Positions 1 through 9,267 of a stretch of 64,000 nucleotides of DNA are shown here, piece after piece (position 1 is the first letter of the stretch; each line of letters opens with the position of its first letter). The DNA is from Calothrix sp. C42_A2020_038 (lineage in GTDB: Bacteria > Cyanobacteriota > Cyanobacteriia > Cyanobacteriales > Nostocaceae): NCBI GenBank assembly GCA_015272395.1, contig JACYLQ010000027.1, positions 248,001-312,000 on the forward strand. Direction: 5' to 3'. Both the position numbers and the translations under genes were made by a program. The notes under the pieces are model-generated. The model saw only the letters and a list, made by a program, of their open reading frames with translations. It was not told where the DNA came from and searched no databases.

Positions 1-2
1 AA

Positions 3-500
3 AAAGCAATTCAAGAATTTCAAACAGGGTATAGATTAAAACCAGTAGATGGATTGGCTGGACCAAAAACTCAAGACTTTGCCGCAGAAATTATACAAAT
101 TCTGCAAGCTAACTTAAATTTAGTGATGAAGCCCAATCCACCTTTGCCTCGTAGTCAGTACTACACTCCGAGAACAGAAGCTGTAGTTAGGTCGTTTCAA
201 AAGAAATTTCAACTTGAAGAAACAGGAATAGCTGACCTGGCTTTGAGACAAAAACTTGACGCAGAAGCCAAAAGTATTTTAGGAGGTAACGAATCAACCC
301 CAACCGAAACCCCAACACCTGAAGCAACCCCAACCGAAACCCCAACACCTGAAGTAACCCCAACCGAAACCCCAACACCTGAAGCAACTCCAACCGAAAC
401 CCCAACACCTGAAGCAACCCCAACCGAAACCCCAACACCTGAAGCAACCCCAACTCCAACTGTAACGCCAAGGACACCGGCGCCAAAACCAAATAGATAA
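3..500 (+). CDS. Peptidoglycan-binding domain protein with TP-rich repeat tail (5' truncated by window edge)
   Basis: The reading frame is open to the left edge, so the true start lies outside the window; the TTG at 54 is internal. The visible part has the end of one peptidoglycan_binding_1 repeat (AIQEFQTGYRLKPVDGLAGP..) and a second complete one (YYTPRTEAVVRSFQKKFQL..). A Thr/Pro/Glu-rich tail follows, made of five 10-residue PTETPTPEAT units and a short basic end. Such domains bind cell-wall peptidoglycan in the periplasm; the tail is probably a flexible spacer. No catalytic domain is visible here, but one could lie upstream. A strong terminator follows at 508-538. The family is clear; the overall function is unknown. 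Confidence 0.75.
   Translation, partial: KAIQEFQTGYRLKPVDGLAGPKTQDFAAEIIQILQANLNLVMKPNPPLPRSQYYTPRTEAVVRSFQKKFQLEETGIADLALRQKLDAEAKSILGGNESTPTETPTPEATPTETPTPEVTPTETPTPEATPTETPTPEATPTETPTPEATPTPTVTPRTPAPKPNR
301..450 (+). repeat. Five exact-length 30-bp tandem repeats
   Basis: Five 30-bp units (301-330, 331-360, 361-390, 391-420, 421-450) encode PTETPTPEAT in frame. They differ by single bases: GTA for GCA in unit 2 and ACT for ACC in unit 3. Near-identity at the DNA level suggests recent slippage expansion, so copy number may vary between strains. Confidence 0.95.
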
Positions 501-507
501 CAATATC

Positions 508-538
508 AAGACCCACCCCATATTGGGGTGGGTCTTTT
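508..538 (+). terminator. Rho-independent terminator between convergent genes
   Basis: A perfect 13-bp GC-rich stem (508-520 with 524-536) has a 3-nt TAT loop and ends in a short T run. It lies between the plus-strand peptidoglycan-binding gene ending at 500 and the minus-strand protease gene ending at 553. Confidence 0.85.
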
Positions 539-552
539 CACCTAATCAAAAA

Positions 553-1452
553 TCAATATTGCAAATTTTGAGTTGGTTCCTCCATTGGTCTACCCTTGGG
601 AATTGGTAAAGTTGGGCGCCGCTCACCATAAGGCATGGGAATATACTGAACACTAGGTCTTCCACCTTGAGGTTGTGGATACAAATCCATCAAATCGTAA
701 ATTAAACGGGGAAGGCCAACACTTACGGGTAAACCCATCTCTGTAGCTTCCTCAACAGTAATTGGGTAGTCGTGAGTAACACGTCCAGTTGTTAGAGCAT
801 CAACAATATTTTCGATATTTTCAGGCAAAACCTTTTGTTTTGGTGTTGAATCTTTGAGCAGTGTCCGCACAAACCGCTGCACCTGGGCTATGGCTTTACG
901 GGATAAATCAGCCATAATTAGAGTTTGATCGTCAACTTCACTAATTGGCTTATCTTCAACTACCTTAATAATACTAGCAGCGGGGAAATTACCTAGTTGT
1001 GGGTCTACTGGACCTAGTACTGCGTTAGCATCCATGACGATTTCATCAGCAGCAAGTGCTAGCATGGTACCACCACTCATAGCATAGTGCGGCACAAAAA
1101 CTGTAACCTTAGACGGATGACGAATTAAGGCGCGAGCGATTTGCTCAGTTGCTAAAACCAGACCACCAGGAGTGTGTAAAATCAAGTCAATAGGAACATT
1201 AGGAGGAGTCAATCGAATCGCGCGCAAAATTTGCTCGGAATCTTCAATAGTGATATATCGAGATAAAGGAATTCCTAGCAAGCTAATAGACTCTTGGCGG
1301 TGAATAAGTAAAATCACCCGGCTTTTGCGTTCCTGCTGAAATTGTTGTATTGAACTAAAACGCCGATACTCAGTTTGGCGCCGTTGCCAGATCGGTTGCA
1401 GCGAGGAGAGCAGAAGAAAAATCCAGAATAAGTCACCAATACCAAAGCCCAT
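553..1452 (-). CDS. SDH/ClpP-fold membrane serine protease (SDH_sah family)
   Basis: A 299-aa protein of the serine dehydrogenase proteinase family, related to ClpP and SppA. An N-terminal membrane segment (about residues 5-20) precedes a ClpP/crotonase fold. Visible motifs are HTPGG (93-97, oxyanion region), the nucleophile in AMSGGT (Ser126) and a downstream Asp150 in GPVDPQLG. It is probably a membrane-anchored peptidase in protein quality control; substrates are unknown. The start ATG at 1452 gives a full membrane anchor. The gene is convergent with the upstream peptidoglycan-binding gene. Confidence 0.8.
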   Translation of the reverse strand: MGFGIGDLFWIFLLLSSLQPIWQRRQTEYRRFSSIQQFQQERKSRVILLIHRQESISLLGIPLSRYITIEDSEQILRAIRLTPPNVPIDLILHTPGGLVLATEQIARALIRHPSKVTVFVPHYAMSGGTMLALAADEIVMDANAVLGPVDPQLGNFPAASIIKVVEDKPISEVDDQTLIMADLSRKAIAQVQRFVRTLLKDSTPKQKVLPENIENIVDALTTGRVTHDYPITVEEATEMGLPVSVGLPRLIYDLMDLYPQPQGGRPSVQYIPMPYGERRPTLPIPKGRPMEEPTQNLQY

Positions 1453-1549
1453 AATATCTGTTTAGTAATAAAAGTTGCCGCAACTAATTTTCACAGTTTT
1501 CGATTAACGATATTTCTATCTAAAGAATTAATCCTTAAAAAATATAAGC

Positions 1550-3346
1550 TTAATCATCTTTATGGCGCCAAATCTTGATAGTGTCGTCATCGCTTGCGCT
1601 AACAAGGGTCTTACTATCAGGACTAAAAGCTATGCTTCTAATGTAATTATTGTGACCAGAGAGAGTGCAAATTTCAGTAGCTGTATCTATATGCCAAAGT
1701 TTGATAGTGCTATCCCAACTTCCACTAGCGAGGATTTGCATATCTGGACTAAGTGCAATGGATGAAACAGCATCAGTGTGTCCTGTAAGGGTTTTCAACA
1801 TTCTGCCTGTAATGGCGTGCCAAAATCTAATCGTTTTATCGCTACTACCACTAACAAGAGTATTGCCCTCTCGGTCAAAAGCAACACAATTAACAAAAAA
1901 TGAATGACCAACAAGAGTTCGTATTTCGCAACCAGTACTAACTTGCCACAGCTTGATTGAAAAATCGGCGCCTGCGCTAGCAAGTAATTGACCATCAGGA
2001 CTAAAAGCAACAGATGTAACTGTATCAGTGTGACCAAAAAAGGTATTAATAACATTACCTGTACTAACAAGGATAAGTTGAACACTACAGTCAGCACTAC
2101 CGCTAGCCAATAACTTTCCGTCAGGACTAAAAGCAAGGGAATTAACCCAATTAGTATGAGTGTATAAAGTACGAATATTTTTACCAGTATTCAAAAACCA
2201 AAGTTTGATGGTGTTATCCCAACCACCACTGGCAAGAATTTCTCCATTTGGACTGATAGCAAGCGTCCACACTGAATCAGTGTGCCCTAGAAAGAGACGC
2301 CCAAAATTGCGTATGTTCTTACCTGTATCCAAATTCCATAATTTAATACTATTGTCGCTACTAGCACTAGCAAAAAATTTTCCGTTTGGACTAATCGTAA
2401 CAGCATAAACCATACCCCTAGCTTCAATTGTACGGACACATTGCCATGTTAACTGAGGTGTAATTATTGATTGGGATAATTTTGCTGTTGATGGTGGTGA
2501 TATATGTATACCTCTAATATTTTCTAAATTCGATAAAAGCGATAACCACTCTTTTACTGACTGAGGACGATACTGTGGTTGCATCGCCATTGCTTGCATA
2601 ATTGCCCGGTCAACACTATGGCTGATACCAGGATTAAAATGGTGTGGTGGTAGCAGAGGAGCATTACGGTTACGTTCGTCGGCACTAGTGGGAACAACAC
2701 CAGTTAAGAGCGTGTATAGTGTTGCTGCCAAACCGTAAACATCAATATATTCGCCGCGCGGCGCCTCAAGTTGATACTGTTCAGGGGGTGCAAACCCTGG
2801 TGTACGGTAGACTGTATGACGTTGTACCACACCAGGTATAAACTCTCTAGCAATTCCAAAATCAATCAATACAGCTTCGCGTCTACCTGTGCGAATTATA
2901 ATATTACGCGGTTTAATATCCCGGTGTAATAAACCTTTTTGATGAATAACAGTTAGGGCATCTCCAATTTGCCGGATGTACAATAACGCTTCAGATTCAG
3001 ACAATATCCCTCGTTGTCTTAATCGTTTGCCTAAATCCTCCCCTTCGATATACTCCATAACCATACAAGGCAAATCATATTCATCAAAGATATTTTCGAT
3101 TTGAACGATATGAGGGTGACGACATACAGCAAGTCGCACTGCTTCCGAACGAAAGTCTTGCCGTAATTTATCGCGTTGCACTTTCCAAGAACAGTTATTA
3201 AGTATTTCTTCTTTAAGAGTTTTGATAACCCGTAATTCATTAGTTTGGTTTCTCACTAAGTAAGTTATACCAATTCCACCTTCGCCAAGTTTTCCTTCAA
3301 TGACATAGCGTCCCCCAAATAATGATTGCCCTCGATTCCAGACCAT
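1550..3346 (-). CDS. Serine/threonine protein kinase with C-terminal WD40 propeller
   Basis: 598 aa. The kinase domain (about 13-275) is intact: glycine loop GEGGIG 21-26, Lys42, catalytic HRDIKPRN 141-148, DFG 162-164 and APPEQ in place of APE near 187-190. After a short linker, seven WD40 repeats (about 303-598) each carry SPDG/SPNG and IKLW-type motifs, enough for one closed seven-bladed propeller. The propeller probably recruits partners or substrates. No transmembrane segment is seen, so it is likely cytosolic. Kinase-WD40 fusions are typical of filamentous cyanobacteria. It stands alone, with a 97-nt gap to the protease gene downstream. Confidence 0.92.
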   Translation of the reverse strand: MVWNRGQSLFGGRYVIEGKLGEGGIGITYLVRNQTNELRVIKTLKEEILNNCSWKVQRDKLRQDFRSEAVRLAVCRHPHIVQIENIFDEYDLPCMVMEYIEGEDLGKRLRQRGILSESEALLYIRQIGDALTVIHQKGLLHRDIKPRNIIIRTGRREAVLIDFGIAREFIPGVVQRHTVYRTPGFAPPEQYQLEAPRGEYIDVYGLAATLYTLLTGVVPTSADERNRNAPLLPPHHFNPGISHSVDRAIMQAMAMQPQYRPQSVKEWLSLLSNLENIRGIHISPPSTAKLSQSIITPQLTWQCVRTIEARGMVYAVTISPNGKFFASASSDNSIKLWNLDTGKNIRNFGRLFLGHTDSVWTLAISPNGEILASGGWDNTIKLWFLNTGKNIRTLYTHTNWVNSLAFSPDGKLLASGSADCSVQLILVSTGNVINTFFGHTDTVTSVAFSPDGQLLASAGADFSIKLWQVSTGCEIRTLVGHSFFVNCVAFDREGNTLVSGSSDKTIRFWHAITGRMLKTLTGHTDAVSSIALSPDMQILASGSWDSTIKLWHIDTATEICTLSGHNNYIRSIAFSPDSKTLVSASDDDTIKIWRHKDD

Positions 3347-3923
3347 TTTATATAAAAAAATAACTATTTATCTTTTTTTGATAAGTTGTTTTACACAGCT
3401 TATTTTTGCAGTTCATTACTTACTTAAATACTTATTAATTTTGATAACTGTTATTTACATACATAAATTTCAGATTACTTCCTGACTTCTTTTACAAAAG
3501 CATAAGTCTAATAACCTAACCCCTAACCCCTTCCCTACGAGGGAAGGGGAACAAGAAAATAGGGTTTTATACCATTTCATGTTAATGGCGATACAAATGA
3601 ATATTGTAGAGACGCTTCGGTTTTACGTATCTCTACAGATCTGTATTTGTATCAAGGCTTTTGTGAAATGGTATTAAACCAATTCGCAATTCGCAATTAC
3701 ATTTTGTAACGGGAATTTAGACCCCGACGCAAAACGCAATTGCGAATTGATTGCTAGGGTTTTATGTATATTTTTAAACTTTTCAAACATCATCTAAAAA
3801 ATTTGAAAAAATGTTTATCAATAGCATCATGAATAAATTCAAATTGCTATATTTTGGGAAATATGAATTAGCTATAACTATATTTTAATTAATTCGCAAC
3901 AGTACGGATACGAACTAAATCAT
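3347..3923. other. Intergenic region with a palindromic element
   Basis: This 577-bp AT-rich spacer separates the divergent kinase and haem sensor genes, so it should hold both promoters. I see no coding potential. It holds a hairpin at 3528-3550 (CCCCTTCCCT, 3-nt loop, AGGGAAGGGG), which resembles a common cyanobacterial spacer repeat rather than a terminator since no gene ends there, and the palindromic element at 3569-3674. Confidence 0.7.
3569..3674. repeat. MITE-like palindromic element (ATACCATTTCA ends)
   Basis: A 106-bp element is bounded by 11-bp perfect inverted repeats, ATACCATTTCA (3569-3579) and TGAAATGGTAT (3664-3674). Nested inside are GATACAAAT/ATTTGTATC and a TGTAGAGAC/TCTCTACA pair, so the single strand could fold into one long hairpin. 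Related elements lie at 32537-32631 and 45377-45479. No ORF is present, so it would be non-autonomous. Confidence 0.75.
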
Positions 3924-4835
3924 ATGCTAAAAAATCTATATTTGAAGCAAAAATTTACAATACTTTTAGTTGTAATATTAGTCTTTGGTTTAAGTATAAG
4001 TGGATTTGCGTTATCTTCATTACTTAGACAGAGTGCTAAAAGTGATATTGCATCTACTGGTATAATGTTAATGGAAACGATGAGTTCAGTTCGTCAATAT
4101 ACGAGTACTCAAGTTAATCCTGAACTTGTAGACAAATTAGAAACTAAGTTTTTACCACAATCTGTTCCAGGTTACTCTGCGCGTGAGGTATTTGAAATAT
4201 TACGTGGTAGACAAAATTATCGAGACTTTTTTTATAAAGAAGCAACATTAAATCCAACAAATTTACGTGATAAAGCGGACAGCTTTGAATCAGATATAAT
4301 TAATCAATTTCGTAGTAATAATAACCTCAAACAGTTAAGTGGTTTTCGAGCAATATCAGGCAGAGAAATATACTATGTCGCGCGTCCTCTAGCTGTTTCT
4401 GAACCTAGCTGCTTACAGTGTCACTCTAGCCCGGATATTGCTCCTAAAAGTATGATTGACCGTTACGGTAGTGCAAATGGTTTTAATTGGCAACTGAACG
4501 AAATTATCGGCGCCCAAGTTATTTCAGTACCAGCTAGTAAAGTTATAGATAAAGCCAACAAGTCATCTTTTGCCATTATCGGACTGGTATCGGGAATGTT
4601 TGTTATGGTCATTCTGCTGGTAAACATGTTTTTAAATCGTCAAGTAATTCATCCCCTCAAACGTATAACCCGCATCGCAGAAGAAGTCAGTACAGGTCAT
4701 ATGAATGTAGAGTTTGAGCAGCTATCAAATGACGAAATTGGTAATTTAGCTAAAGCATTTAAACGGATGCAGTTGAGCTTAGAAATGGCAATGCGACGAT
4801 TGAAAAAATCACATGGAAATACTAACGCTAAGTAA
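3924..4835 (+). CDS. Tll0287-like (DUF3365) haem-binding sensor with HAMP domain
   Basis: 303 aa. An N-terminal membrane segment (about 11-33) is followed by a periplasmic DUF3365/Tll0287-like domain with a c-type haem motif, CLQCH at 163-167. A second membrane segment (about 215-238) and a HAMP domain (about 239-291) follow. The protein ends just after HAMP and has no kinase, cyclase or methyl-accepting domain, so any signal must pass to a separate partner. It probably senses redox state or a haem ligand at the membrane. Ser/Thr kinases on both sides are possible partners by position only. Confidence 0.85.
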   Translation: MLKNLYLKQKFTILLVVILVFGLSISGFALSSLLRQSAKSDIASTGIMLMETMSSVRQYTSTQVNPELVDKLETKFLPQSVPGYSAREVFEILRGRQNYRDFFYKEATLNPTNLRDKADSFESDIINQFRSNNNLKQLSGFRAISGREIYYVARPLAVSEPSCLQCHSSPDIAPKSMIDRYGSANGFNWQLNEIIGAQVISVPASKVIDKANKSSFAIIGLVSGMFVMVILLVNMFLNRQVIHPLKRITRIAEEVSTGHMNVEFEQLSNDEIGNLAKAFKRMQLSLEMAMRRLKKSHGNTNAK

Positions 4836-4871
4836 AAGTTAGGAATCAATTCGTGTCTCTACTCCTAACTT
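4836..4871. terminator. Hairpin between convergent genes
   Basis: AAGTTAGGA (4836-4844) pairs with TCCTAACTT (4863-4871). The stem is built from the AGTTAGGA short-repeat motif and spans the gap between the haem sensor and the convergent kinase. There is no clear T run, so termination is only inferred. Confidence 0.45.
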
Positions 4872-6210
4872 ATCCAAGCAACTTACGTGAAAATTCAATA
4901 GCATCGCGCGAGTCTGTAATTTCTCTCGACAGTAGTTGTATGAAAGAATAGGGAGAGATGTCTGGATTTTCCAGAAGTACTTCTTCAATAATTAGGTTAG
5001 CTATTGGGCCAATATAGTAAGCTAAAGAAATCTCGCAGCGCTGTAAAAATTCTACATCTAGGGAGGATAGTCGAGATTTTAATGTTGGACTATGCTTGTT
5101 TGATGTAGTATCTGTAATATAATTTGTAATATTTGATATATTGCTTGACTGGGTGTTAATTGGTGTATTAACGAAAGTGTTTTCTGACTGGGTATGGGTG
5201 AATGATAGTTCCTGCCACGATGAACCAGACATTTGTGGAGGTAACTTGACGGATAAAGTATTGGATGGTGAAAATTCTGGCTTAGGTAGTAAACTATATG
5301 GTAAGTTGATGTCATTTTTTGCCGGGTTAGTGGGTGGCGCCTCTAATTCTCCTAAGTTTTTCAGAACTTCTGTTGCTGATTGGTAGCGATTTTTGGGAAT
5401 ATCGGCGAGCATTCGATCAAGAATCTGGGCGAAACCATCACGGACATTCGTATAAAATCGCCATTTCCACTCTAAGGAGTATTGATCCATCAAAAAAGAT
5501 GGGTCACGACCTGTTAGTAATACCACTGCGGTAACACCTAAAGCGTATAAATCGCTACTAGGAGAACACATCCCTATACTAATTTGCTCACGCGGTGCAT
5601 ACCCGACTTTGCCAACTAACGACATTTTGCCAACAAAAGTTACTTTCTCTGCGTTATTAATTTCATTGAGATCGGCTATTTGTTTACCAACACCAAAATC
5701 AATTAAGACAGGTAAGTCTTTACCTGAAGGCAACATAATATTATCGGGAGAAATATCGCGATGAATAATATTATGCTCGTGAACATACACAAGAACAGGT
5801 AACAATTTATTCAACCATTCAATAACTTCGCTTTCAGTAAAAACTTCACCCTGTTGCTGCCGTTCACGCAATAAAGCTGAATAAGTCTTACCATCAACAT
5901 ATTCCTGAACCAAAAATAATCTACCTTCTCCTTCAAAACACGCCAAAAAACGGGGAATTTGTGGATGTTCGAGTTGATGTAAAATTTTGGCTTCGCGTTT
6001 AAATAAATTGCGGCATTTTTCTAAACCGTTTTCACCTGTACCGATTGGTGCAAACTCCTTCAGGACGCAAGCTTCGTTGAATCGACGGGTATCAAAAGCT
6101 AAATAAGTTCTCCCCAGTCCTCCTTGTCCAAGCAGTTTTTGAATTATGTAGCGATTATCAATTAATGTTCCAGCAGCTATTTCTGAACCTGCTAAAGGGG
6201 ACTGAGACAT
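4870..6210 (-). CDS. Serine/threonine protein kinase (cyanobacterial HRDISPDN type)
   Basis: 446 aa. The kinase domain (about 20-290) has GQGGLG 28-33, Lys51 (VLKEF), HRDISPDN 150-157 and DFG 171-173. It lacks the usual APE, having APREQ. A low-complexity Ser/Thr/Asn-rich linker (about 290-375) leads to a C-terminal helical domain of about 70 residues with IGPIA, a module found at the end of many bacterial kinases. There is no WD40 or membrane segment. The gene lies 71 nt downstream of the PhnD-like lipoprotein gene on the same strand and may be co-transcribed with it. Confidence 0.9.
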   Translation of the reverse strand: MSQSPLAGSEIAAGTLIDNRYIIQKLLGQGGLGRTYLAFDTRRFNEACVLKEFAPIGTGENGLEKCRNLFKREAKILHQLEHPQIPRFLACFEGEGRLFLVQEYVDGKTYSALLRERQQQGEVFTESEVIEWLNKLLPVLVYVHEHNIIHRDISPDNIMLPSGKDLPVLIDFGVGKQIADLNEINNAEKVTFVGKMSLVGKVGYAPREQISIGMCSPSSDLYALGVTAVVLLTGRDPSFLMDQYSLEWKWRFYTNVRDGFAQILDRMLADIPKNRYQSATEVLKNLGELEAPPTNPAKNDINLPYSLLPKPEFSPSNTLSVKLPPQMSGSSWQELSFTHTQSENTFVNTPINTQSSNISNITNYITDTTSNKHSPTLKSRLSSLDVEFLQRCEISLAYYIGPIANLIIEEVLLENPDISPYSFIQLLSREITDSRDAIEFSRKLLG

Positions 6211-6281
6211 ATTATACTCCTGATATCTTGACGCAACATACGGCGCCTCTAGGTTGCTTATTTAGTTTTTTTGGCGCCCAC

Positions 6282-7190
6282 CTACTTAATTTGTTTTGTT
6301 GTGACAGGTATTACGGATGGTACTAACACAACTGGGGTTTGTTCAACTTTTTCCTCAAAGGGTCGAACTTTTTCGACTAATTTGATGAACTGTTCGTAAT
6401 TGGGTATTTTACTAGCAGGAACATACCCAGCATCAGCAACCACATCAGCAGGCGCCTCACGCATTGCTTTTTGGATTAGCGAAAGACGGTTACGGTTGAG
6501 ATTCGCTGCTGCTAACACAACTCCTGCTGGTATCCAACGACTCGTGTGTAAAACTCGAAACTTAACTTGAGGAAATTCACGCTTGTAAGTTTCAAAGTCA
6601 CTTTCTGATATTGCTATTGCTTCAACAGTTCCATCAGTTAGCCAAGTTAGTGCAACTTTTGGAGTTGATGCCGATTTTATTTGCGCCAAAGTCATTCCGT
6701 ATAAATCGTACAACGGCACATAAAAAGCAGCAGCAGAGCCAGTTTCTCCTAAAGCAATAACTTTATTGGCTAGGTCGCCAATTTTTTGATATGATTTATC
6801 GTCACGAACTAAGAATAAAGAACGCTGTCTATTGCTAACGCCCTCCATCGAAAATATAGGTTTATACTGCGATGAAGCAATGGCAATTGCTGCTAGTCCA
6901 GGTGGTGCAAAAACTATTTGCCAGGTTTGGCGTTGTACTTGTGCAACTGCCTGTAGTTCGTTGTAAGCAGGTTCTAGCTCAACAATTGCTTTAGTTTTTG
7001 TGGCAATATAGTCCTTGAATCTTTCGTACTTAGAAAGTGAAGTTGCCCCTTCACCATAACTAACAACACCAATACTGAGTTTATCTATATTAGAGTCATC
7101 ATTATTATTTTTAGCAGTACATCCTGCTGAGAAAATACCAATGATGAGAACTTGAAGTAAAAGACGCGAAAACCTTATAAATTTCATCAC
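6282..7190 (-). CDS. PhnD-type phosphate/phosphonate-binding lipoprotein
   Basis: 302 aa. A signal peptide ends in a lipobox with Cys24 (FSAGC), followed by a PhnD-like periplasmic solute-binding domain: IGVVSYG, FAPPGLAAI and the VALGETGSAAAF region. No permease or ATPase gene is adjacent, unlike true phn operons, and the next gene downstream is a Ser/Thr kinase. Orphan PhnD-like proteins often act as sensory binding proteins, so a ligand-sensing role feeding the kinase is possible but is inference. The ligand is unknown; it need not be a phosphonate. Confidence 0.8.
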   Translation of the reverse strand: MMKFIRFSRLLLQVLIIGIFSAGCTAKNNNDDSNIDKLSIGVVSYGEGATSLSKYERFKDYIATKTKAIVELEPAYNELQAVAQVQRQTWQIVFAPPGLAAIAIASSQYKPIFSMEGVSNRQRSLFLVRDDKSYQKIGDLANKVIALGETGSAAAFYVPLYDLYGMTLAQIKSASTPKVALTWLTDGTVEAIAISESDFETYKREFPQVKFRVLHTSRWIPAGVVLAAANLNRNRLSLIQKAMREAPADVVADAGYVPASKIPNYEQFIKLVEKVRPFEEKVEQTPVVLVPSVIPVTTKQIK

Positions 7191-7503
7191 ATAGAGAGAT
7201 TTTTTAGCTTTGGTATCTAAATGCGCTAAAACTGTCTAATCAATCACATAATTTATTGATATGAATGAAATTTTAGTTGAACATTAATTCAATAAATATA
7301 CTTTGCATTATTTTGTTAAAAAAGTGTTATAAACTACTAATATAATATGTTTTACACTACCATTTTTGCTTAATTAAATAGTTAGTCAGAAACAAATTAT
7401 GCCTCTGTTGAGATTTCCAAAGTGCGGAGTAGAAACGCGATGTTTTAAACGTCTCTACAGGGTTTCGATACACAATTAAAAAAGCCTCTATTAGAGGGGA
7501 AAC
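7191..7503. other. Intergenic region, AT-rich
   Basis: This 313-bp spacer lies between radA (ends 7504) and the PhnD-like gene (starts 7190), both on the minus strand, so it should hold the latter's promoter. It contains an imperfect GTAGAAACG/ACGTCTCTAC inverted repeat at about 7428-7458, from the same core family as the other palindromes here, and the radA terminator. No coding sequence is seen. Confidence 0.6.
7478..7499 (-). terminator. Terminator of radA
   Basis: Read on the minus strand, CCTCT-AAT-AGAGG is followed by a run of six T. It starts a few bases after the radA stop, the expected position for a Rho-independent terminator. Confidence 0.75.
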
Positions 7504-9099
7504 TCAAATTTCTTCGTCGTCATCAGGTGCAAAATCTTCAACGCTTAATGATTGTTGGGGTATTGCGGCAATGATGGCATCGATTACTTTTGCAACAGGT
7601 GTTATTTCGATATTTAAATCGGGGAATTTTTGACCCTTGGGGACAATCGCGCGCTTAAAACCAAGTTTTGCTGCTTCTTTAAGTCGCATTTCCATTTGTG
7701 AAACAGGACGTACCTGTCCACCTAAACCGACTTCACCAATTAATACCGTACTTGAATCAACTATTCGATCTCGAAAACTTGCGACCAAGGCAATTGCGAC
7801 TCCCAAGTCCACAGCAGGTTCTTCAACGTTTAATCCACCGACCGAAGCGACGTAAGAATCGAGTTTTGACATCGGAATCCCAACTCGTTTTTCTAGTACC
7901 GCAAGAATTTGCACAAGACGGTTATAATCGACACCTGTTGTCGAACGACGTGGAGATGAGTAACTTGTAGGGCTTACTAACGCCTGTAATTCAACAACTA
8001 TTGGACGTGTTCCTTCACAAGCTACAACAATTGCACTTCCTGGCGCCGGGTCATCTCGATTTCCAAGAAATAATTCTGAGGGGTTGGGAACTTCTCTGAG
8101 ACCGTTAGCAACCATTTCAAAAATTCCAATTTCATGGGTGGCGCCAAAACGGTTTTTTACAGTCCGTAACAAACGGTGTGAAGCAAACCGATCACCCTCG
8201 AAATACAACACTGTATCAACAAGGTGTTCTAATACTCTAGGTCCTGCAATTGCACCTTCTTTGGTCACGTGCCCAACTATCAACATCGTAATATCTTCAT
8301 GCTTGGCAACTTTCATCAATGCAGCAGTACATTCGCGCACCTGTGCCACTGAACCAGGCGCCGAAGCAAGACTTGGGAAAAACACCGTTTGAATACTATC
8401 TATCACCGCTAAATTTGGCTTCAATGATTCGATTTCACGCAGTATTTCTTCCAAATCGGTTTCAGGCAAGATATATAAATCGGCGCTGGCTACTTCTTGT
8501 GTCTTGGCTACAGGTACTTCTACAGAAACATTGACACTTGTATCACCGCTCTGACTGCCGTCGCCATTCCCATTGATGCTACCACTTTCATCTTCATGCT
8601 TCTGAACGTTGTTAGCATCATTTATTCTTTGTGATACTCCCAAACGCGATGCACGTAGTTTCACTTGTTGCCCTGATTCTTCTCCAGATATATACAAGAT
8701 ACGGTAGCGCTGTGCCAATTCGTTTGATACTTGTAGAAGCAGTGTCGATTTTCCAATACCTGGATCTCCACCAATGAGTACCATTGAACCGGGTACTACA
8801 CCTCCACCTAAAACACGGTCTAACTCCCCATATCCTGAAGGTAAACGTAAAACTTGACGGTCACTAATTTGATCAAACTTTAGAGATGCGCGCGGTTTGG
8901 CAGGTTTATTTGTAGATTTATTAGTTGCTGATTGATTATGCCAGCTACCAACACCTCGACTTGGTAAATCACTTGACGCTTGGGTTAATATCTGCTCTTC
9001 AAGCGAGTTATACGTCCCACAAGCTGGACATCGACCGAACCACTGTGGTGACTCGGAACCACATTCGTTGCAGATGTAAATTGTACGAGATTTTGGCAT
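7504..9099 (-). CDS. radA: DNA repair protein RadA
   Basis: 531 aa. The order of parts is canonical: an N-terminal C4 zinc finger (Cys10, Cys13, Cys24, Cys27), a RecA-like ATPase with Walker A GGDPGIGKST (110-119), the RadA-specific KNRFG motif (315-319) and a C-terminal Lon-like domain. RadA promotes branch migration in recombinational repair. Between residues about 161 and 205 there is a Ser/Asn/Gly/Asp-rich insert absent from the core fold, which makes the protein longer than the usual 450-460 aa. Similar inserts occur in cyanobacterial RadA. It is transcribed divergently from rpaB. Confidence 0.95.
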   Translation of the reverse strand: MPKSRTIYICNECGSESPQWFGRCPACGTYNSLEEQILTQASSDLPSRGVGSWHNQSATNKSTNKPAKPRASLKFDQISDRQVLRLPSGYGELDRVLGGGVVPGSMVLIGGDPGIGKSTLLLQVSNELAQRYRILYISGEESGQQVKLRASRLGVSQRINDANNVQKHEDESGSINGNGDGSQSGDTSVNVSVEVPVAKTQEVASADLYILPETDLEEILREIESLKPNLAVIDSIQTVFFPSLASAPGSVAQVRECTAALMKVAKHEDITMLIVGHVTKEGAIAGPRVLEHLVDTVLYFEGDRFASHRLLRTVKNRFGATHEIGIFEMVANGLREVPNPSELFLGNRDDPAPGSAIVVACEGTRPIVVELQALVSPTSYSSPRRSTTGVDYNRLVQILAVLEKRVGIPMSKLDSYVASVGGLNVEEPAVDLGVAIALVASFRDRIVDSSTVLIGEVGLGGQVRPVSQMEMRLKEAAKLGFKRAIVPKGQKFPDLNIEITPVAKVIDAIIAAIPQQSLSVEDFAPDDDEEI

Positions 9100-9250
9100 T
9101 TTTATCTAATTCAATATTCTTAATTTTTTTTTAAGTTTTATGTGAAACTAAAAGCGAATAATTGCAAGGCTTGTGGGTTTTTACTAACGAATAATAGGAA
9201 TGATATCTTAATAATATGGTATTAAAAATTAATCATGAGAAAGTTTAGTT

Positions 9251-9256
9251 AAGGAG
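9251..9256 (+). promoter_or_regulatory. Ribosome binding site that decides the rpaB start
   Basis: AAGGAG lies 2 nt from one candidate TTG (9259) and 11 nt from another in the same frame (9268). The second spacing is the workable one and gives the family-typical N-terminus. Confidence 0.6.
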
Positions 9257-9267
9257 CGTTGAGAAAC

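Noticed and set aside
187-521. Two minus-strand ORFs opposite the PTETPTPEAT tail
   Set aside because: They are the antisense reading of a 30-bp tandem repeat and give Leu/Gly- or Trp/Cys-rich repeats with no sense.
3528-3550. CCCCTTCCCT/AGGGAAGGGG hairpin as a terminator
   Set aside because: It lies between two divergent starts, so no transcript ends there; it is better seen as a common spacer repeat.
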